Shown piece by piece: positions 40,301 to 54,620 of a stretch of DNA of 64,000 nucleotides. Position 1 is the stretch's first letter; every line of letters begins with the position of its first letter. This DNA comes from Beroe forskalii (Eukaryota > Ctenophora > Nuda > Beroida > Beroidae). The notes below the pieces were generated by a model. The model searched no databases, had not been told where the DNA came from, and was given only the letters and a program-made list of their open reading frames with translations. The stretch is taken from the NCBI GenBank assembly GCA_011033025.1, contig WFMF01000018.1:1010275-1074274 (forward strand), written 5' to 3'. A program made the position numbers and the translations under genes.

Positions 40301-40830
40301 TCAGGAGATCCTAAGGGGAGGGATGGGGAACGGGACATGGCAGCTTTTAGGAGATCCTGGGAGGGATGGGGAACGGGACATGGCAGCTTTTAGGAGATCC
40401 TGGGAGGGATGGGGAGAACGGGACATGGCAGCTTTTAGGAGATCCTGGGAGGGATGGGGAGAACGGGACATGGCAGCTGTCAGGAGATCCTGGGGAGAAC
40501 GGGACATGGCAGCTGTCAGGAGATCCTGGGAGGGATGTGGAGAACGGGACATGGCAGCTGTCAGGAGATCCTGGGGAGGGGAGAGCGGGACATGGCAGCT
40601 GTCAGGAGATCCTGGGGAGGGGAGAGCGGGACATGGCAGCTGTCAGGAGATCCTAGGGGAGGGATGGGGGACGGGACATGGCAGCTGTCAGGAGATCCTA
40701 GGGAGGGATGGGAGAACGGGACATGGGAGCTGTCAGGAGATCCGGGGGGAGGGATGTGGAGAACGGGACACGGCAGCTGTCAGGAGATCCTGGGGAGGGA
40801 TGGGGGACGGGACATTTCCAGGAGGAGGGG
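40300..40830. repeat. About 45-55 bp minisatellite, ten to eleven copies
   Basis: Unit contains GGCAGCTGTCAGGAGATCCT then GGGAGGGATGGGGAGAACGG. Open frames in several registers (for example 40158-40871) come from the repeat and have no recognisable protein family. Confidence 0.93.
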
Positions 40831-42609
40831 ATTCGACTCATCCCTCATGGAGGAGGAGGGGAAATCAATGATTGTTCGAGGGCTATGAAAAAAGGGCAAA
40901 TAAAATACGCTTAGAACAGGGCTTACGATGAGAATCAGCGCCGCGCGCGGCGTTGATTCTCACGAGGGTCTGTCAACAGCCGATAAATTGTGGACGGCGC
41001 GCGTATCGACTCAGAGTTACAGATCCTGTATAAGTGTCAGAGGTGACTAAGATTTACCGATGATTTATTGAAACAAAGCGTTTTAGACCAGACAGCGACA
41101 ATCATTTATTATATAGCAAAACCATTTGAAAGTGATGTCATTATCATGGTTTAGAATGGTGAATTGAATACGATATCAGACGACGTTTATGATGTACAAA
41201 ATAATAAGATAGATCATGTAACTCTAAGATTTCAAGAATAAAGCTGCAGCTGAGATCATGTTGTAGGTGGTAAAATACATAGGAGTATAGCTCGTACAGT
41301 GCAGACAGCGTAATATCGTAACTGATGATTGGTGATTTACGTAAGGAAAAACAGCGATTTTCAACTCCCCAATTTGGCCTTTTTGAGAATCAAACGAGGT
41401 GGATTTGAATTGTTATTTTTGATTAAAAAACAACAAAATCAGTAAAAAGATTGGCCGGTCATGCAGCAGCAAACTGAAATGCAGTGTATTATTAGAAAGC
41501 AATCTGTCACTGCGTAAAAAGTTATCTAAATGATAAGGATTAAGAATGTGAGATAAGACGCGCATGCTGTAAGAAAAGAGATTTGGTCAGATCATATATC
41601 AAAGGCACGTTGCAAATTACGTATATAATCGTTGGTAATTCAGAGTAGCACAGAATAATAATATTACACGAGCACTAGGTACTGGCGTCTTGGTTTTTAA
41701 ATATTTTCCCAGAGTAGCTGCATATTTTTAGGTATCAACATCTGGGTTAGGTTACTCTGGAAATGTGTTAAAACTTCCCCCGAAAAGTGGGAGAGAGACA
41801 GAACACGCAGCTTCATCACGGACATTTTGTGATAAACCCACGAACAGATAAAATTAAACCGGCGATTTATGGCATAATTAGAATAATATAAGTATGAAAG
41901 AAACTTGAGGATTAATTTCTCCTTGAGGTGGTTTCGTTTAAACATCTCCCTTAGGCTATGATACAGAAATTAAAAAAGAAAACAGCGATACTTCTGATGA
42001 CACTAATTTCTTCTTTTTGGTAACACCCACCTAAAAACAGCTATTGCTGTTGCTTCCTGCCCGAAAAAACTTCCGGGATTCCCAAGTGGAATCATGAATT
42101 CAGGAAATTGAAAATTCCCCAATTTAATGCTATTGTTTTGAAGCGGAAACATGAATCGTGGGAAAGCACATACATTTAGCATTTTAGCTCATGGAGCGAG
42201 ATTGCCAAGAAATATTGCGCGCAGAGATACTGCCTTTTGAAGACTTCAAGAGATTATATCAATATTTGTGAAAAAATACGGCCCATGATGGCCAGTTGGT
42301 TACCCTAGCAGCCCTTAAAAAAGTGAACAAAAACCATGGCAGTGCCCTAAGTTTTTGTAATACACATACATGTTGGTAAACACTAAACACACAAACATTA
42401 CACACCGCAAGTCACACTAAGTCACACATAAGCTACACACTCTCACACAACACGTACAAATTATACCGCATTATTATTAGCAGGGGAGGCGCGAGCTCCC
42501 GAGTGTAAGAGTTGACAAAATACCTCGCATTCCATTGACGATGTCGAGTACAGATTACCAAATAATTAGATGAGGTGTGTGCATGTTGCTGCACATATCG
42601 GATTCTCTT

Positions 42610-43020
42610 GCAGGGGGTGTAACGCCGTGTTACACTCTCTAAAACGCAGGGAAGGGGTGTAACGCTGTGTTACACTCTCTTAACCGCAGAGAGAGAGAGG
42701 GGTGTAACGCTGTGTTACACTCTCTAAAACGCAGGGGAATCAGGCTACAGATTCTGTAGCAGGTAGAGGGGGTGTAACGCTGTGTTACACTCTCTAAAAC
42801 GCAGGGAAGGGGGTGTAACGCTGTGTTACACTCTCCAAACGCAGGGAAGGGGGTGTAACGCTGTGTTACACTCTATAAAACGCAGGGAAGGGGGTGTAAC
42901 GCTGTGTTACACTGAGTTCTAAATCGCAGGGACAACGGGCTGCAGGGGAGGGGGTGTAACGCCGTGTTACACTCTCTAAACGGGCTGCAGATTCTGTTGC
43001 AGGGGAAGGGGTGTAATGTA
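42610..43020. repeat. About 41-bp array carrying a GTGTAAC/GTTACAC hairpin
   Basis: About eight units of GGGGTGTAACGCTGTGTTAC, ACTCTCTAAAACGCAGGGAA. Each unit has a seven-base stem GTGTAAC..GTTACAC with a five-base loop, kept in all units although spacers vary. Confidence 0.92.
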
Positions 43021-46000
43021 AGCTTAAGATTTTTTAAAATCTATCAATTTTATTAGGACCATATTTATGAGAAATAAGATAATCACAAGCTGAACTGAGT
43101 AACATGATTCGGCAAACAATAGGAAGAAATGGCGACTCAGTGCAAATGAAAATCAGGAAAACTTATCACACCTCTGAAGGAAATGGAGAGGCGGTTCCTG
43201 AGTATCGTATTACAGGTTGAATAATAAAGGGCACGCTGTGCATGATTTAATGTGGATCGTCGGGTGGAATAATGCTCCTTTCATGGTCCACAGTCCATAT
43301 TTGGTCCATGATCCACATTGGTCCAAAAGTCAAAACTGTCCAAAAGTCACATTTGTCCACAACTCATAATGCCTCGATATTCAAATTAACTGTGCATAAG
43401 CTGAAGTAGGTACACTGACATTTAGAATTTCATCGCAATTATTATACGTCACATAGAAACATAAAGCATGAAATAAATGAAAGGTTTAGTAAGATTAAGT
43501 AGAATAACATCGTGATCCAAACCAGTAACTGCTTTAGTTGATACTTTCGAAGGCTCATTGCATTGTCTTTCAGTGTATTCTTTTTGTTAAATGTGTAATT
43601 TTTATGGCAGATCATTGATATGAGGTAAAAGCTAAAGGATTTATCGAGGGATTCGGAACCTTTACACATTACACAATAGCAAAGAAAATTCTATTTCTAA
43701 CTACGGATCGGGGTCCCAGAAAGGGAAAGGACAAAATTCCTTACTACCAAATGCACACTACTTGATAGGCCTACAAGGAAAGCATACTAGGAAAAGCACT
43801 TAACATGGTATAAGAAGAGCACACATAATATAACACCAAGCAGTGATAATATGGAACAGCCACCACACATATTGTAACATATTATTGCCACCCCAATTAC
43901 GGTAAACGAGTGTCGAGGAGAGGAATTCTTGAGTATTCCCGTGTAAATTCGCTGTTGATTTTCTTCAGTGCAAGGCACGTTAGTGTGGTAGTACTATGTG
44001 ATAGCATATTCTTATTTGGTGGCAATAAATATTTTGGCTTTAAATAAGAGAAATTAATCAATCATTCTATAGTGTACGGTCTACAAATCATCAATGATAA
44101 ACTGAACAATAGACGGACCATGAGACAAAGAACAAGAGACTAAAAACTTAAAAACACAGGGTCACGAGAATCCTCTCTCGCCATAACAATCAAATCAAGT
44201 GAGTTTTAAAGTGCTAATCAATAGCAGCTGTGAAGTTCAACAGAATGTGCACAACAATTCGTAAACACAAGAAGAAAAGGACTAGGGCGACTGAAGTGTC
44301 AAATGAATGGTCCAGCTATTCCTAATTAACAAGCACACTGGGGCACACAGAACAGCACATTCAACCTACATATATATGATAATAGAAGCATTATATGTGA
44401 GTTAGCTGATGTGGGAACACAGAGTACACTGAGTACATTCTACATTCTAATACTTACCATCATATTATGTTATAGCATTACTTAAAGTGTACCATGGAAC
44501 TACATGTCCCCTAAATTTCAAAATGCCCTCCAACAAAAGCCTTAGGGGGCCTAGGCCTCTAAGATTCTATCCAAATTTGTAGAACTGAATTTAAAAGGAA
44601 AAACAGGCTCGGTTAGGTTAGAATCGATATAATAATTCGTGAATTAAGAGATTTTTGGGGGCAAAATTTTCATCATAGATAACAAATTTACATTTTTAGA
44701 ACCCCAATAAGTGCGCAATTAACGAAAATACACCATAACTTGACCAGATAATATCATGACTACATAGGCATTAGGCACGTAATCATTTAGACGCGTCATG
44801 TCACGATAAGTTGGATTCTTAGACCATCCTAGTTTCCAAAAAGAGCGCTCCCTAAAAATTTAGAGAGGGCAGGCCCCTTGTTCCAGCTCCAAAAACCGTT
44901 TCATGGCATGAAGTGTACAATGAACATAAAACATGGTGAAATGTACATCGTACAGCATACACACATCCCTGTGTACATGCATTTCAAGAGAAATAACACT
45001 CAAAGACACGATTATTTTACTAAGTGTTCGGCTTTATAAAGTGATTTGATTCAATGAGGAAACGTAACACAACTCAGGACCTTCAAACAATGTCTTAAAG
45101 CTTGCTGTTTGAGTTCATCCCAAACTGAAGGGCTCCATTCAACAAAGGAACACGCTTCAATGGCTGCACCAGTTTAAACATTAACATTTTCTTCGGTCCT
45201 CAACAATAAACCTCGTATAACACACTAACTATTTAACTATATAACATGGTAAATCCCTTCGAGAGCTTTGATTAAGTGGTGCAACGTGATTTTAATGCGA
45301 ATGAGCAGCAATACGGACTAGAGTTGTTAGTGTGGTTAGTCATGCGACTGTTGTTATAATATTAATATGTGGTTAGTATGGAGGAGTAACCACATGCCTT
45401 ATGATGATGTTCTAAGTGGATCTAATAAGCGGGCTATAATAATTTATTGAATACAATGTATTGAGTTTCAATGAATACAAGAGAAAAAACGTATCACAGC
45501 GAATATTAAATGACAATCTCTGAAATAAAAGCGGTTAATAAGTCTGCACTAAATTTTCAAATATGCGTTTAAATTCACATTTTAAAAATTTTGTTAAATA
45601 TTAAAAGCCCATTGATTAAAGCTGAATAACTCAAATGCTCCGGATAATATTAATTCATCAAAATTCAAATGAAATACTATTTCACCAAAGCAGCAGATTG
45701 TCAGCTCAAGTCTCCACCACTTCGAGGCCTAGAAAAGGTCCCAAACATGGTGTACTGCTACCATGGCATAGATAGTATGCAATCTACCCGCATAAATGCA
45801 ACATCACATTATTATCAATAGAGAGTCAAATATTCGTGTCTCTGAGCTCCAAATTACCACAAAAACTTTCATTACATAAACTTACAAAAGTCTCAAACAA
45901 AGTTAAACTCTCTAACTCACAAACACACAATGTAGGAAACACACAATAACAAATAAGACACATACACACAAACAGACAATGAGACACACAATAATAAATA

Positions 46001-46978
46001 AGACACATACATACAATAAGGCACACAAACAGACAATAAGACACACAAACAGACCTCGCAGGACAATAAGTCACACTGAGAGGCCAGCAAAAACAGCACA
46101 ATATACCTAGTAAACATAACTGTGACAGAAAGTGTCACTTACCCGAATGACGTCATTGTCATGGCTCAGAATAGCGCGTTCATTACGTCTATCTGCCTGT
46201 ACTTCGCAAGCTGGTGGAGTTGTGAGGGAGGACTGAATAGTGCTACTGTGACATAAAGTCACACCATAGATCACAACACGGACATATTATATTCAGGAGA
46301 TATTTTGAAGTTTGTAAAGCATTTGACCATTATACGCGACATGAAATGTGCAATGAATCGGAATGTCTTGGTTGCCCTCGACTAGGATAAACAAAACTAT
46401 AACACCAAAAGCAGTTTTTGGAAATCGGGTGAAGAAACAAGAAAACAAAGCGTGACCTTTCATTAAGAAAATTGTAAGAGCCAGCACAACTAGAGTAAAT
46501 CGAAGAGAAAATTTTCAAATTCTAATCCTAGAACGATAATGATATGCGCTGATAATGACTTATACAACATTAAAGGAGAAAACGAAGGGTTTCTGCAAAT
46601 GCGCCATTCCCTAACTCCCCCAATTCGAGCTACACTTCTGCAACTCCAACCAACTAATAAGACCTGTTCTTGTAGACAGGAACTCGAACAATTGTTGTTC
46701 GAAAGCGTTCCGTTATAGACAGGGAAGCCTATTTCCCTCTATTTTGCCGCGTGAGACGGGTACTGAACATCTAGCTAGAGTACATGACTAGAAAGAGTCG
46801 AAAATGGGCGTGCCCTGGAGCTCAATTGGCGTCGATAGAGGAAAGACAGCAAGATTGAATTGCTTGTTATACTTCAAAGCAAGTCCATTTGCAGTGAAGT
46901 GCCTACGGACTTGCCCTCAGCTCCTGTAGTAACACTTTCGCAATTCTAATCAATTATTATCTGTTCTAGACAGTCCTG
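43021..46978. other. Non-coding DNA, one CA/ACAGAC-rich tract
   Basis: I find no gene. 45905-46080 is a degenerate tandem tract of ACAAACAGACAATAAGACAC. Confidence 0.5.
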
Positions 46979-49900
46979 TTCTAGACAGGAACCCGAAAAA
47001 TTGTTGGAAAAAGCATTCCTTTATAGACAGGAAAACCCTTTTTTCGCACGAGACAGGTCCTGCACGCACATCTAGAGGTATTGCACATTCTAGAGAGTAC
47101 ACAACCAGAAGAGGGGAGGAATCTTTCACTGCAAACAGCTGCTAAAAGTAAAATAGGTATTATTATAGGTACACACACATGTAAACTTAGTGAAATATGA
47201 GACCGTCAAACTCATCATATAATATGTAGTGAGAACTATATCATCATTTTCTGTGAAGGAAAAACAAACATATCGCGTGATTTGAAATTTAATAATAAAC
47301 AGCAGCAGGAGTAACATCACTTGTTCTACATATAATAAACAACACAACATGGACTGGATTAAATGAGTCATCCATCATGTGGTGATGGATGAGCTGGAAT
47401 AATAGACGGCTCAGATAATATGATGTCAGGCACCACAACCCGTAGCTGTTATAATAATACCCCAATGAAATAGGAGTCAGCAGTCTTTGCGGGCAGGTTT
47501 GCTGGAGCTTTTCGGGACTCAAGGACCGAGTTCAGTCTTGATTTGATATACTACAAAACAAGAAACAAAACACGAATGAATATTATAACTGATAAGGCAC
47601 AGCTGCCTATTTACGAGGGTGGCTGAAATGAATTCATTACATAATATTAATATTAATGATGTGTGCGTTATTCAATACGTGTTCTTCACGCTGACCTTAC
47701 TTTCGAACTGTTTTCACGTATGATATAGCCGGATGAGAAATCATGGATAAACGAAATTCAAGGAAATAAATAATCAAGTAGACGTCTGAAATTAGCTCAG
47801 AAGTAATACATAAATTCTCTTGCTAACAAGTACGTTTGATTTCAGTAAAATAAAGGAGTCAGTGACATCAGAAAGCAACCCGTTTATACCAAGAGGCCAG
47901 ATTCCACAATAATTCCCAGACTTTAAAGAAAACTACGCCTTACATAATATAAAACTAAATGACGCGGATATAAAATGACGGAACACAGTACAAAATCGCA
48001 CCTTTAGTTGAGAGTGTGTATGTGTCATCAAATGAGCTGTCAAGGTTTGTTTTATATCGATGACGTCAGATACTTCTTCGCACTACGTGGAGTGTTTAAC
48101 TTAAGGTTTCAAAGGTTATTAGCAAGTGACCGCACCCAGTAATATACTAGGAGAAATAAAATAGGATTTATATATGTTATTATTATAGGTTGTAGAAATC
48201 TCATGTTTTAAATGTAATATTATAGGGAGGAAATTAACATAATTATTCAGAATTATATTCCTCACAGGGTCAGATGTCAGATGTGAGATGAAAAAAAGTA
48301 CAAAAAGTAAATCGGTTATTTTAAAAACTTCATAAGAAAAGTATTCGAATCGTATCACAAGAAAGTAGGAACAAATTAAGTTCTAATTTGCATTTTCAAC
48401 AACGCACCTATTCATGAAATACGCGCTGGTATCACGGAACGTCTTCTGGAATTGTCCGGCTCTTCACAAAACATTCCAAGTTCCAACATCAGAAGACATT
48501 CCAACCTATCAGTCCAGTGCAACACCTGCGTAACACGCACTATCGAGTGTAACAAGTCTGTAACAAGTTTAACTCTGAGAGTGTTACAAGAGAAACTGTA
48601 ACGAGTTTAACAAGTGTGTATCATGTGTAACGTAGGACACGAAATCATTCTGCACGTGTTGCAGATATTCAAGATTATCCTAACATGACGTCGTTACCAT
48701 CATTTGAATGGTGATTTGGTGACGCCTCAGTATCATTTCCTCGTTCAGTCAGTTAAGGCTCACCTAGTAGGATCACGAAATCGATCTGGCATTAACCAAT
48801 GAGCATGCGAGTATACGGTCTACTCGTGCACTGATTGGTCAATAAAAATGAACCTGTGGGTAAGCGAATACGATACATAACTATAGAATCACAGTCATGA
48901 AGTGTAACACTTACGAGGTGCAACATTCACACTGAGCATTGGGAACAGGTGCAGATTTATATAATGTGATAATATTCCTCGATACTTTGATACATAAAAC
49001 ATATCGCACCATGTTGAGGCGATATGTTCGCAGAGTTGGAGTTTCGTGCTATTTGATAATTGATACAAATGTTGTAAAGTTGTCATTGACAGCACTTGTA
49101 GTTACTTGTAAAGTTGTAACACTTTATTTGTAACAGTTGGTACGAGGGCAGGGATATGTTCATGGCAATTGGGAGTATGAGTTTATAGTCGGATGTTAAT
49201 ACTTATACGTCACTAACAAACCAAAATGGTAAAATCAGAAGGTTGTCTATAACTTCAATTAATTATTCTATCAATTTTAAACTACCAATCAAATGCCAAT
49301 TCAATAAACTGATGCCAATTTTATTGGGCTACCACAACATTTCAGGTAATCAATAATTTTACACTGTGGTAAAAATGTCAAAAAATCATTGAATAACGAA
49401 TAACGATTCAATACTAATCGCATACAATTAACATTAAAACAGTCCGGCTGTAATTATGGACTATACATTGAAATTAATCCAATTATAAAGGCGGACTATA
49501 TCCGTGAATTACTACCTCTCCTCGTCACACAACACACATATTATCGAGTTATCACGAGCACTCACTACGTGACAAACAGGGGAAACTCTGGGAGAACTGA
49601 GCGATGTGTGCGGCGAAGTAACACACGGGCATGGAGGGTGTAAATCACGATATGTTGATCTCTGACTATATATATATACGGAGTGTGTCGTTATCGGACC
49701 ACTTATACACCGCAGTTCCGGTCACGTGACGGAATCTAGCCAATGGAGAGCGAGGATTTCAGTCACGTGACACGGATTAACCAATGGGATGCGGCGATGG
49801 GGTTGACGGGCTTAAGTCATTGTAGAGATTTAAATGGATTACAGAACCTATCGAATGACAGGAGAGACGTGTTACTATGTGTGCAGCGGAGCTGCGATGT

Positions 49901-50207
49901 TAAGTTATATGGTAATATGTTTGACAAACGCGAGATAGGGTGAATATTTCGAATATTTTCACTGTCATCAGAGGCATTATTCAGAAAAGAGGAGAGAAGC
50001 GAGACAGGTTCAGGAATAATTTAATATTATATCACACTGTGAATTATAATTTCGTGTGTGAGTGTTCGAGCGGTCACGGTATATTATATTTGGAAACCTG
50101 GTGTGAAAGTGTGATCGTGAGTTTAGCGCTGTTCACGCAAACCCTTGATTATTATATTCATGCTGGAATGATTATTATATTCATGCTGCATAATATGTGT
50201 GAAAGGA
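46979..50207. repeat. Segmental duplication, copy 1 (uninterrupted)
   Basis: 3.2-kb segment whose sequence recurs from 54739 to the window end. Internal landmarks include tagacaggaacccga, the TATATATA/CACGTG/CCAAT block and a 66-codon open frame at 49743-49943. Contains no confirmed gene. Confidence 0.93.
49668..49790. promoter_or_regulatory. Promoter-like block (TATA run, two CACGTG sites, two CCAAT boxes), copy 1
   Basis: TATATATATA at about 49669-49678, GTCACGTGAC at 49721-49730 and 49762-49771, CCAAT at 49740 and 49781. Copy 2 at about 63461-63583 keeps all the motif cores. Which way it fires, if at all, is unknown. Confidence 0.35.
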
Positions 50208-51159
50208 ATTCCTTTAATGTTTAATCCGTGGAGGAGGAATGGAATAAGCAATTAGTGTGATTACATATTTCAGCGTTCAATAAACTGCAAAGGATACTGC
50301 AAAGGATTTTTTAATAAAAACTATTGTGTCCCTTTTTATAAATGCTATTATAGTGTCCCTTCCATTACACACTCAACCATTCATTAATAGATTAATGCAA
50401 GAGAACTGAATGACGGCATATTGGGCTGATTCATGAGCCATATTTTACAAAAAGCAACATAAAAAGGGTTCAATAAAGTGTGAAAGAATATGAAAGCATA
50501 TAATTTCCTACATACAGTATTTAAAACTTCGATGTTAAAATTAACGTTATCAGACTCGACAGATTTTGCTACTAAAAAGTCACATTGACTGCATTATTAC
50601 AGCACAACAGCATTATTTAACAACAGCCATCGAACACACGTTGCAAACGTACAACAAACGGAAAGTACAACAAAACGAGCTAATGTAGCAAGAAATGTTA
50701 TTATGTGACTGAGCTGTTGTGGGTGCAACGGATGGTAAAGGAATTATGGTGAATGAGCTGATACAGAGCTACAGCGTGTAATTGAGTCTAGGAAGTGAAA
50801 TCAAAACAACTACAATAATAACATCGCAGGTATCTTGTGTACTATTATGTGTGAGAAATCGAGAATTATTTGTTCCCACTGGGTAATATCATTACAACAC
50901 ACAGTGATAGGATATATGTAATCAAATTAAGGATATATTATGGAGCCAGAGAAACAGCAAATTCCATCGTGCGACAACGTGAATAACTCTCAATTTGGCA
51001 ACCGCAGCATAAATTCGTGCTCACCGCTTAGGAATGTACAGAGTGATTCATTCGGTGGCGGTTCTTCCACTCTACGGTACAAAATCAAAGGCACACTCGA
51101 GTGTGTCTCGAAAACCACATAAAACGAGAGCTCTTGTCCCTGGGACTGTTCACACGCCA

Positions 51160-51330
51160 CGCGCTGTAAGTTTGGCGCCATGCCATGTGATTGGTTTGCG
51201 ACGTTCACGTGACTCATTTACGCACGCTGATTGGCTAGCGAGGAAGGTGCTGTGTTATCTACGGAGCGCGCTGTACAATTTTCGTGATCAAATGGGTGTC
51301 CTTGTACCGCGCGCCATTAGCCATACCATT
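51160..51330. promoter_or_regulatory. CpG-rich island with ATTGG boxes and CACGTG
   Basis: A short, locally GC/CpG-rich stretch contains TGATTGG twice, TTCACGTGAC and GCGCGC in otherwise AT-rich DNA. Possible promoter of an unrecognised transcript. Confidence 0.3.
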
Positions 51331-52399
51331 TGATAATTTAAATTGATTTAGATATGATAGTGTACGTGTGTCATTTTACTTCCTCTTTCACTGTGGAAGC
51401 GGTTCTCAAACGGCTGCAAGATGTTCTATCTTTATATCCTCCTTGCTCGGTAATATTGCTTTTATCTTCTTTCTTTTTACTATGATGTAGGTTGGTACCT
51501 AGTTCATACTGAACTGTAAAATTTATCTTTCTAATTCTTTTCCTTGTTCACTATTCAGTATTCACAGCTTTGCCGGGCGTTAACTGACAAGTTGTCGACT
51601 TTCATAATTTACCTGTTGATTATGTGGTTGATTTCCGTTTGAATTTATCCATCTGTTCATTCAGAAATAAAGATGCTTGGTTAATTAATGTTTGAAAATT
51701 TATAAGTTTTAAGTTATACTGAGCCCATTCAACTATCGAATAAGGGGCCGGAAAGTAGTTACCTACTTAAGAAATATCAACCTGATCTAGAAAGTTTATT
51801 ATAGCGTTGTGAATTTAAGGTTTCTTTCACTATCCATTATTATACATTCTCCATAGAAGCATTTTCTAAAGAGCTATAGTAGTCTCACGACAAGTTTTGA
51901 CCGATTTAAAGGGTAGTACTATATGCGTAGAGTCGTGTTCTACTCGCGCTTTATATCATGTGTTTGTTATGACACACCAATTTAAATACACATCTACGCG
52001 ACCTTTGCTTTTGCGTTACAAAAATGCATATCTCCGAGGTTTTGAGCAAACTTGATGAAACTTTCAGGATATTTAGAGCTTCATAAAAAGCAACATCTCA
52101 GTGAAGTTTAGATTCATTTTTGAGCTCCAGAAGCGGAGTTATGACCGAAAAGCCAGTTGTTAAGCGGTAACTTTAAAACAAAACACCGGTTTATCTGTCA
52201 TATCTCAATTTCTGAGGGTCAGAAATGTTAGCTACTCCAGGAATGTATTGGTCATATCTTGCCCGTAATATCCTGAAAGTTTGATCAAAATTGCTCAAAA
52301 AACGGCTGAGTTATGCGCTTTTTTTGTTTTGTGTTAACAAGCATTTTCTATTATTACCATATAAGGTAATGTGTGCTTGTTGTGTACAGGGTGTGTCTT

Positions 52400-52620
52400 T
52401 TGTACACCGTTCGACTACTATAGTACTTTAGAGGCTCAGACTCACCGCAGAAATATGATTTAGAGCACTCGGCTCAGCTTCGCTTCGCCTCGCACTCTAA
52501 ATTATTTAAATGTCTCCAGCTACGCTGTCGACATTTAAATATTATATAGAGCCCTGCTCTCGCAGGGCTCTATATTGTCTGCGTGTTCGTCTTACGCCTC
52601 TAAAGTACATAAAGGTGGTA
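52400..52620. repeat. Nested palindromes / possible small foldback element
   Basis: TAGTACTTTAGAGGC at about 52421 faces GCCTCTAAAGTAC at about 52597. Between them are the hairpins ATTTAAATGTC..GACATTTAAAT and ATATAGAGCCCTGC..GCAGGGCTCTATAT. Confidence 0.65.
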
Positions 52621-53879
52621 GACCGCTCTTTCAACCTAGAGTTACATATCGTGGTGATTGTAAAAAACGTATTCGATAGTCCTTTCCTTTCTTCCAGAAT
52701 TATTCCTGCTTTTCTGTACCTTACCGTACCTGTGAGTTGTATACAAGAAAAGCCTTGGCATTCCAAGGTTTCAAAGCAGCAGCTACACATGGTGTTATTT
52801 TCACAGTTCTCGTCTTCGGACAAAACTTTAGACCGCAGAATTCCTGCTGGGAATGAAACTTTTCGTTTTAGTGCTTTATATTAGAGTTTTGCGACGTTCC
52901 CTTTGTGTTTTTTAAGGTTACATCCTTCGAACAGTTTATGCTTTTTGTATGATGATTATGTATCCTACCTTCGTGCTGTTATCTGCTTATGCCGGGTATT
53001 CCTACGAATTCATGAAGCCATGATTCACTGCTTCAACGTTCTAAGGTATTTTTGAACCGTAGTTCCTAGAAATTTTAGTTAAAACTTATCGCGACAAAAT
53101 TTAACTGCGTTCGATGTTGCAGACATAAATCTCCATCAGTTTCAAAAATATTTGAATGCATACATCTAACTAAATTCATCATTAATTTCGATGAAATATT
53201 TTCGACGGATTGACAATGTTACTCACCGCCGACAACGTCTGGCGTTTGCTGCTCATCAGCTATGATTTTGGGCAGCAACATATTTAGTTTTAATGTCTTT
53301 CGGTTCAAATTTCTTATATGCCTATTAGTACATATTTGTTCCGTAGGGAAAGGCAGAGATATGCTTTTAAGGCAAATTAAAGGTTCGATAAGTACCTATC
53401 TTAGGAGGTGTATTTATACATTTATATAATTATAAATTTATTGTGGAATAATTTATTGTGGAATAATTATTTGCTATTGTTGATTAGGTTCTCACTAAGT
53501 TTCTGGGAGGGACCAGCGTAATTTTTGTATTTAAGTATTTAGCCGTTAATTCTACATTGTTTTTGGCCCAAATTTCAGAACAGGGATAGATCAGCTGAGT
53601 GTGAGTGTGGTGTTGAATGTATGGTGTTGTACCTATGCTTACAACGACACAAAGATATAAAATTATTTACTCAACTACAGGTGATCAAATTATGTGTCGT
53701 CCCTGTTAATCGGAAGCATGCATGCAGAAACCTGAGCCTGCAGAGATGGTACCTACGATGTAAATTTTTCTACATAAGAGCATTTAAAGTAGGTACATAT
53801 AAATATTTGTTTGTGCATATGATATGTGTTTATGTATAGTTCTACTGTTGTTTCAATTTGATTAGCACTAAGTACTAAC

Positions 53880-54620
53880 CAAAGGCTTGCATATTATGAT
53901 AATTTCATACACCTACGAAAACAAAGGCCTGCATGTGATATTACGTCCTGTATATATAAGGGATGGAGTCAGCTTGATCTCGTGACATCTACTCCATAAT
54001 AAAAGGCATGCATATGTTATGAAGGGTCGCAAAGAAAAAGCATGCACGTATTATAACGTCTGGCAGGAATGGAGTGCTTAACTATGTGTTAACTCCTCCA
54101 TAACCAAAAGCGTGCATCTGTTGTGCCAGATTGCAGAGATATAATATGTGAATGATACACAAAAGCATGCATACGATAATTTAAGCCTACGCATACAGAA
54201 AGAAAAGGCATGCATTTGTTATTTCCTCCTGCATAGGGGTGGAATTGGCACGACTTCTCCATAACAAAAAGCATGCATCTGTTGTACGAGATCACAAGTG
54301 TAGGTCAATGTTGTACAAAAGCATGCATATGATAATGAAGGCCAGCGTATCCACTAGGAAAAAGAATGCATGTGATATTTCCTCTTGCATAGGGGTGGAA
54401 TTGGCAAGGCCTCGTGACAACTACCCCATAACGAAAAAACATGCGTCTGTTGAGTTTGCTTTACATGTCAAAGGTAGGAATGTAGTCATTTGTAAAAAGA
54501 CTGCTCCGACTATAAGAAAACTGCTCAACTTTTTGCGAGCTTTTTTTGCTTCCACATGCATGCTTTATTCAATATGTCTTATGGAAAGCATGCATCATTT
54601 AAGGCAAGTCCTGCAATAAT
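53880..54620. repeat. Interspersed AAAAGCATGCAT repeats
   Basis: A dozen or so near-copies of AAAAGCATGCATNTGTT at irregular spacing within larger diverged units (for example tgcataggggtggaattggc at about 54228 and 54387). Confidence 0.8.

Larger units (their letters stand above)
50208..53879. other. Non-coding DNA between the duplication copies
   Basis: Apart from the CpG-rich patch at 51.2 kb and the palindromes at 52.5 kb, I find no gene, RNA or element here. Short open frames lack recognisable families. Confidence 0.45.

Noticed and set aside
40158-40871. 237-codon open frame over the 40.3-kb minisatellite
   Set aside because: Several frames on both strands stay open through the same repeat, and there is no family resemblance.
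42610-43020. CRISPR array
   Set aside because: Units are contiguous repeats without unique spacers of constant length, in an animal genome.
49743-49943. 66-codon open frame conserved in both duplication copies (also 63533-63733)
   Set aside because: In the stretch compared, most base differences change amino acids (four replacements, about one silent), so there is no sign of coding constraint. It survives because the duplication is recent.
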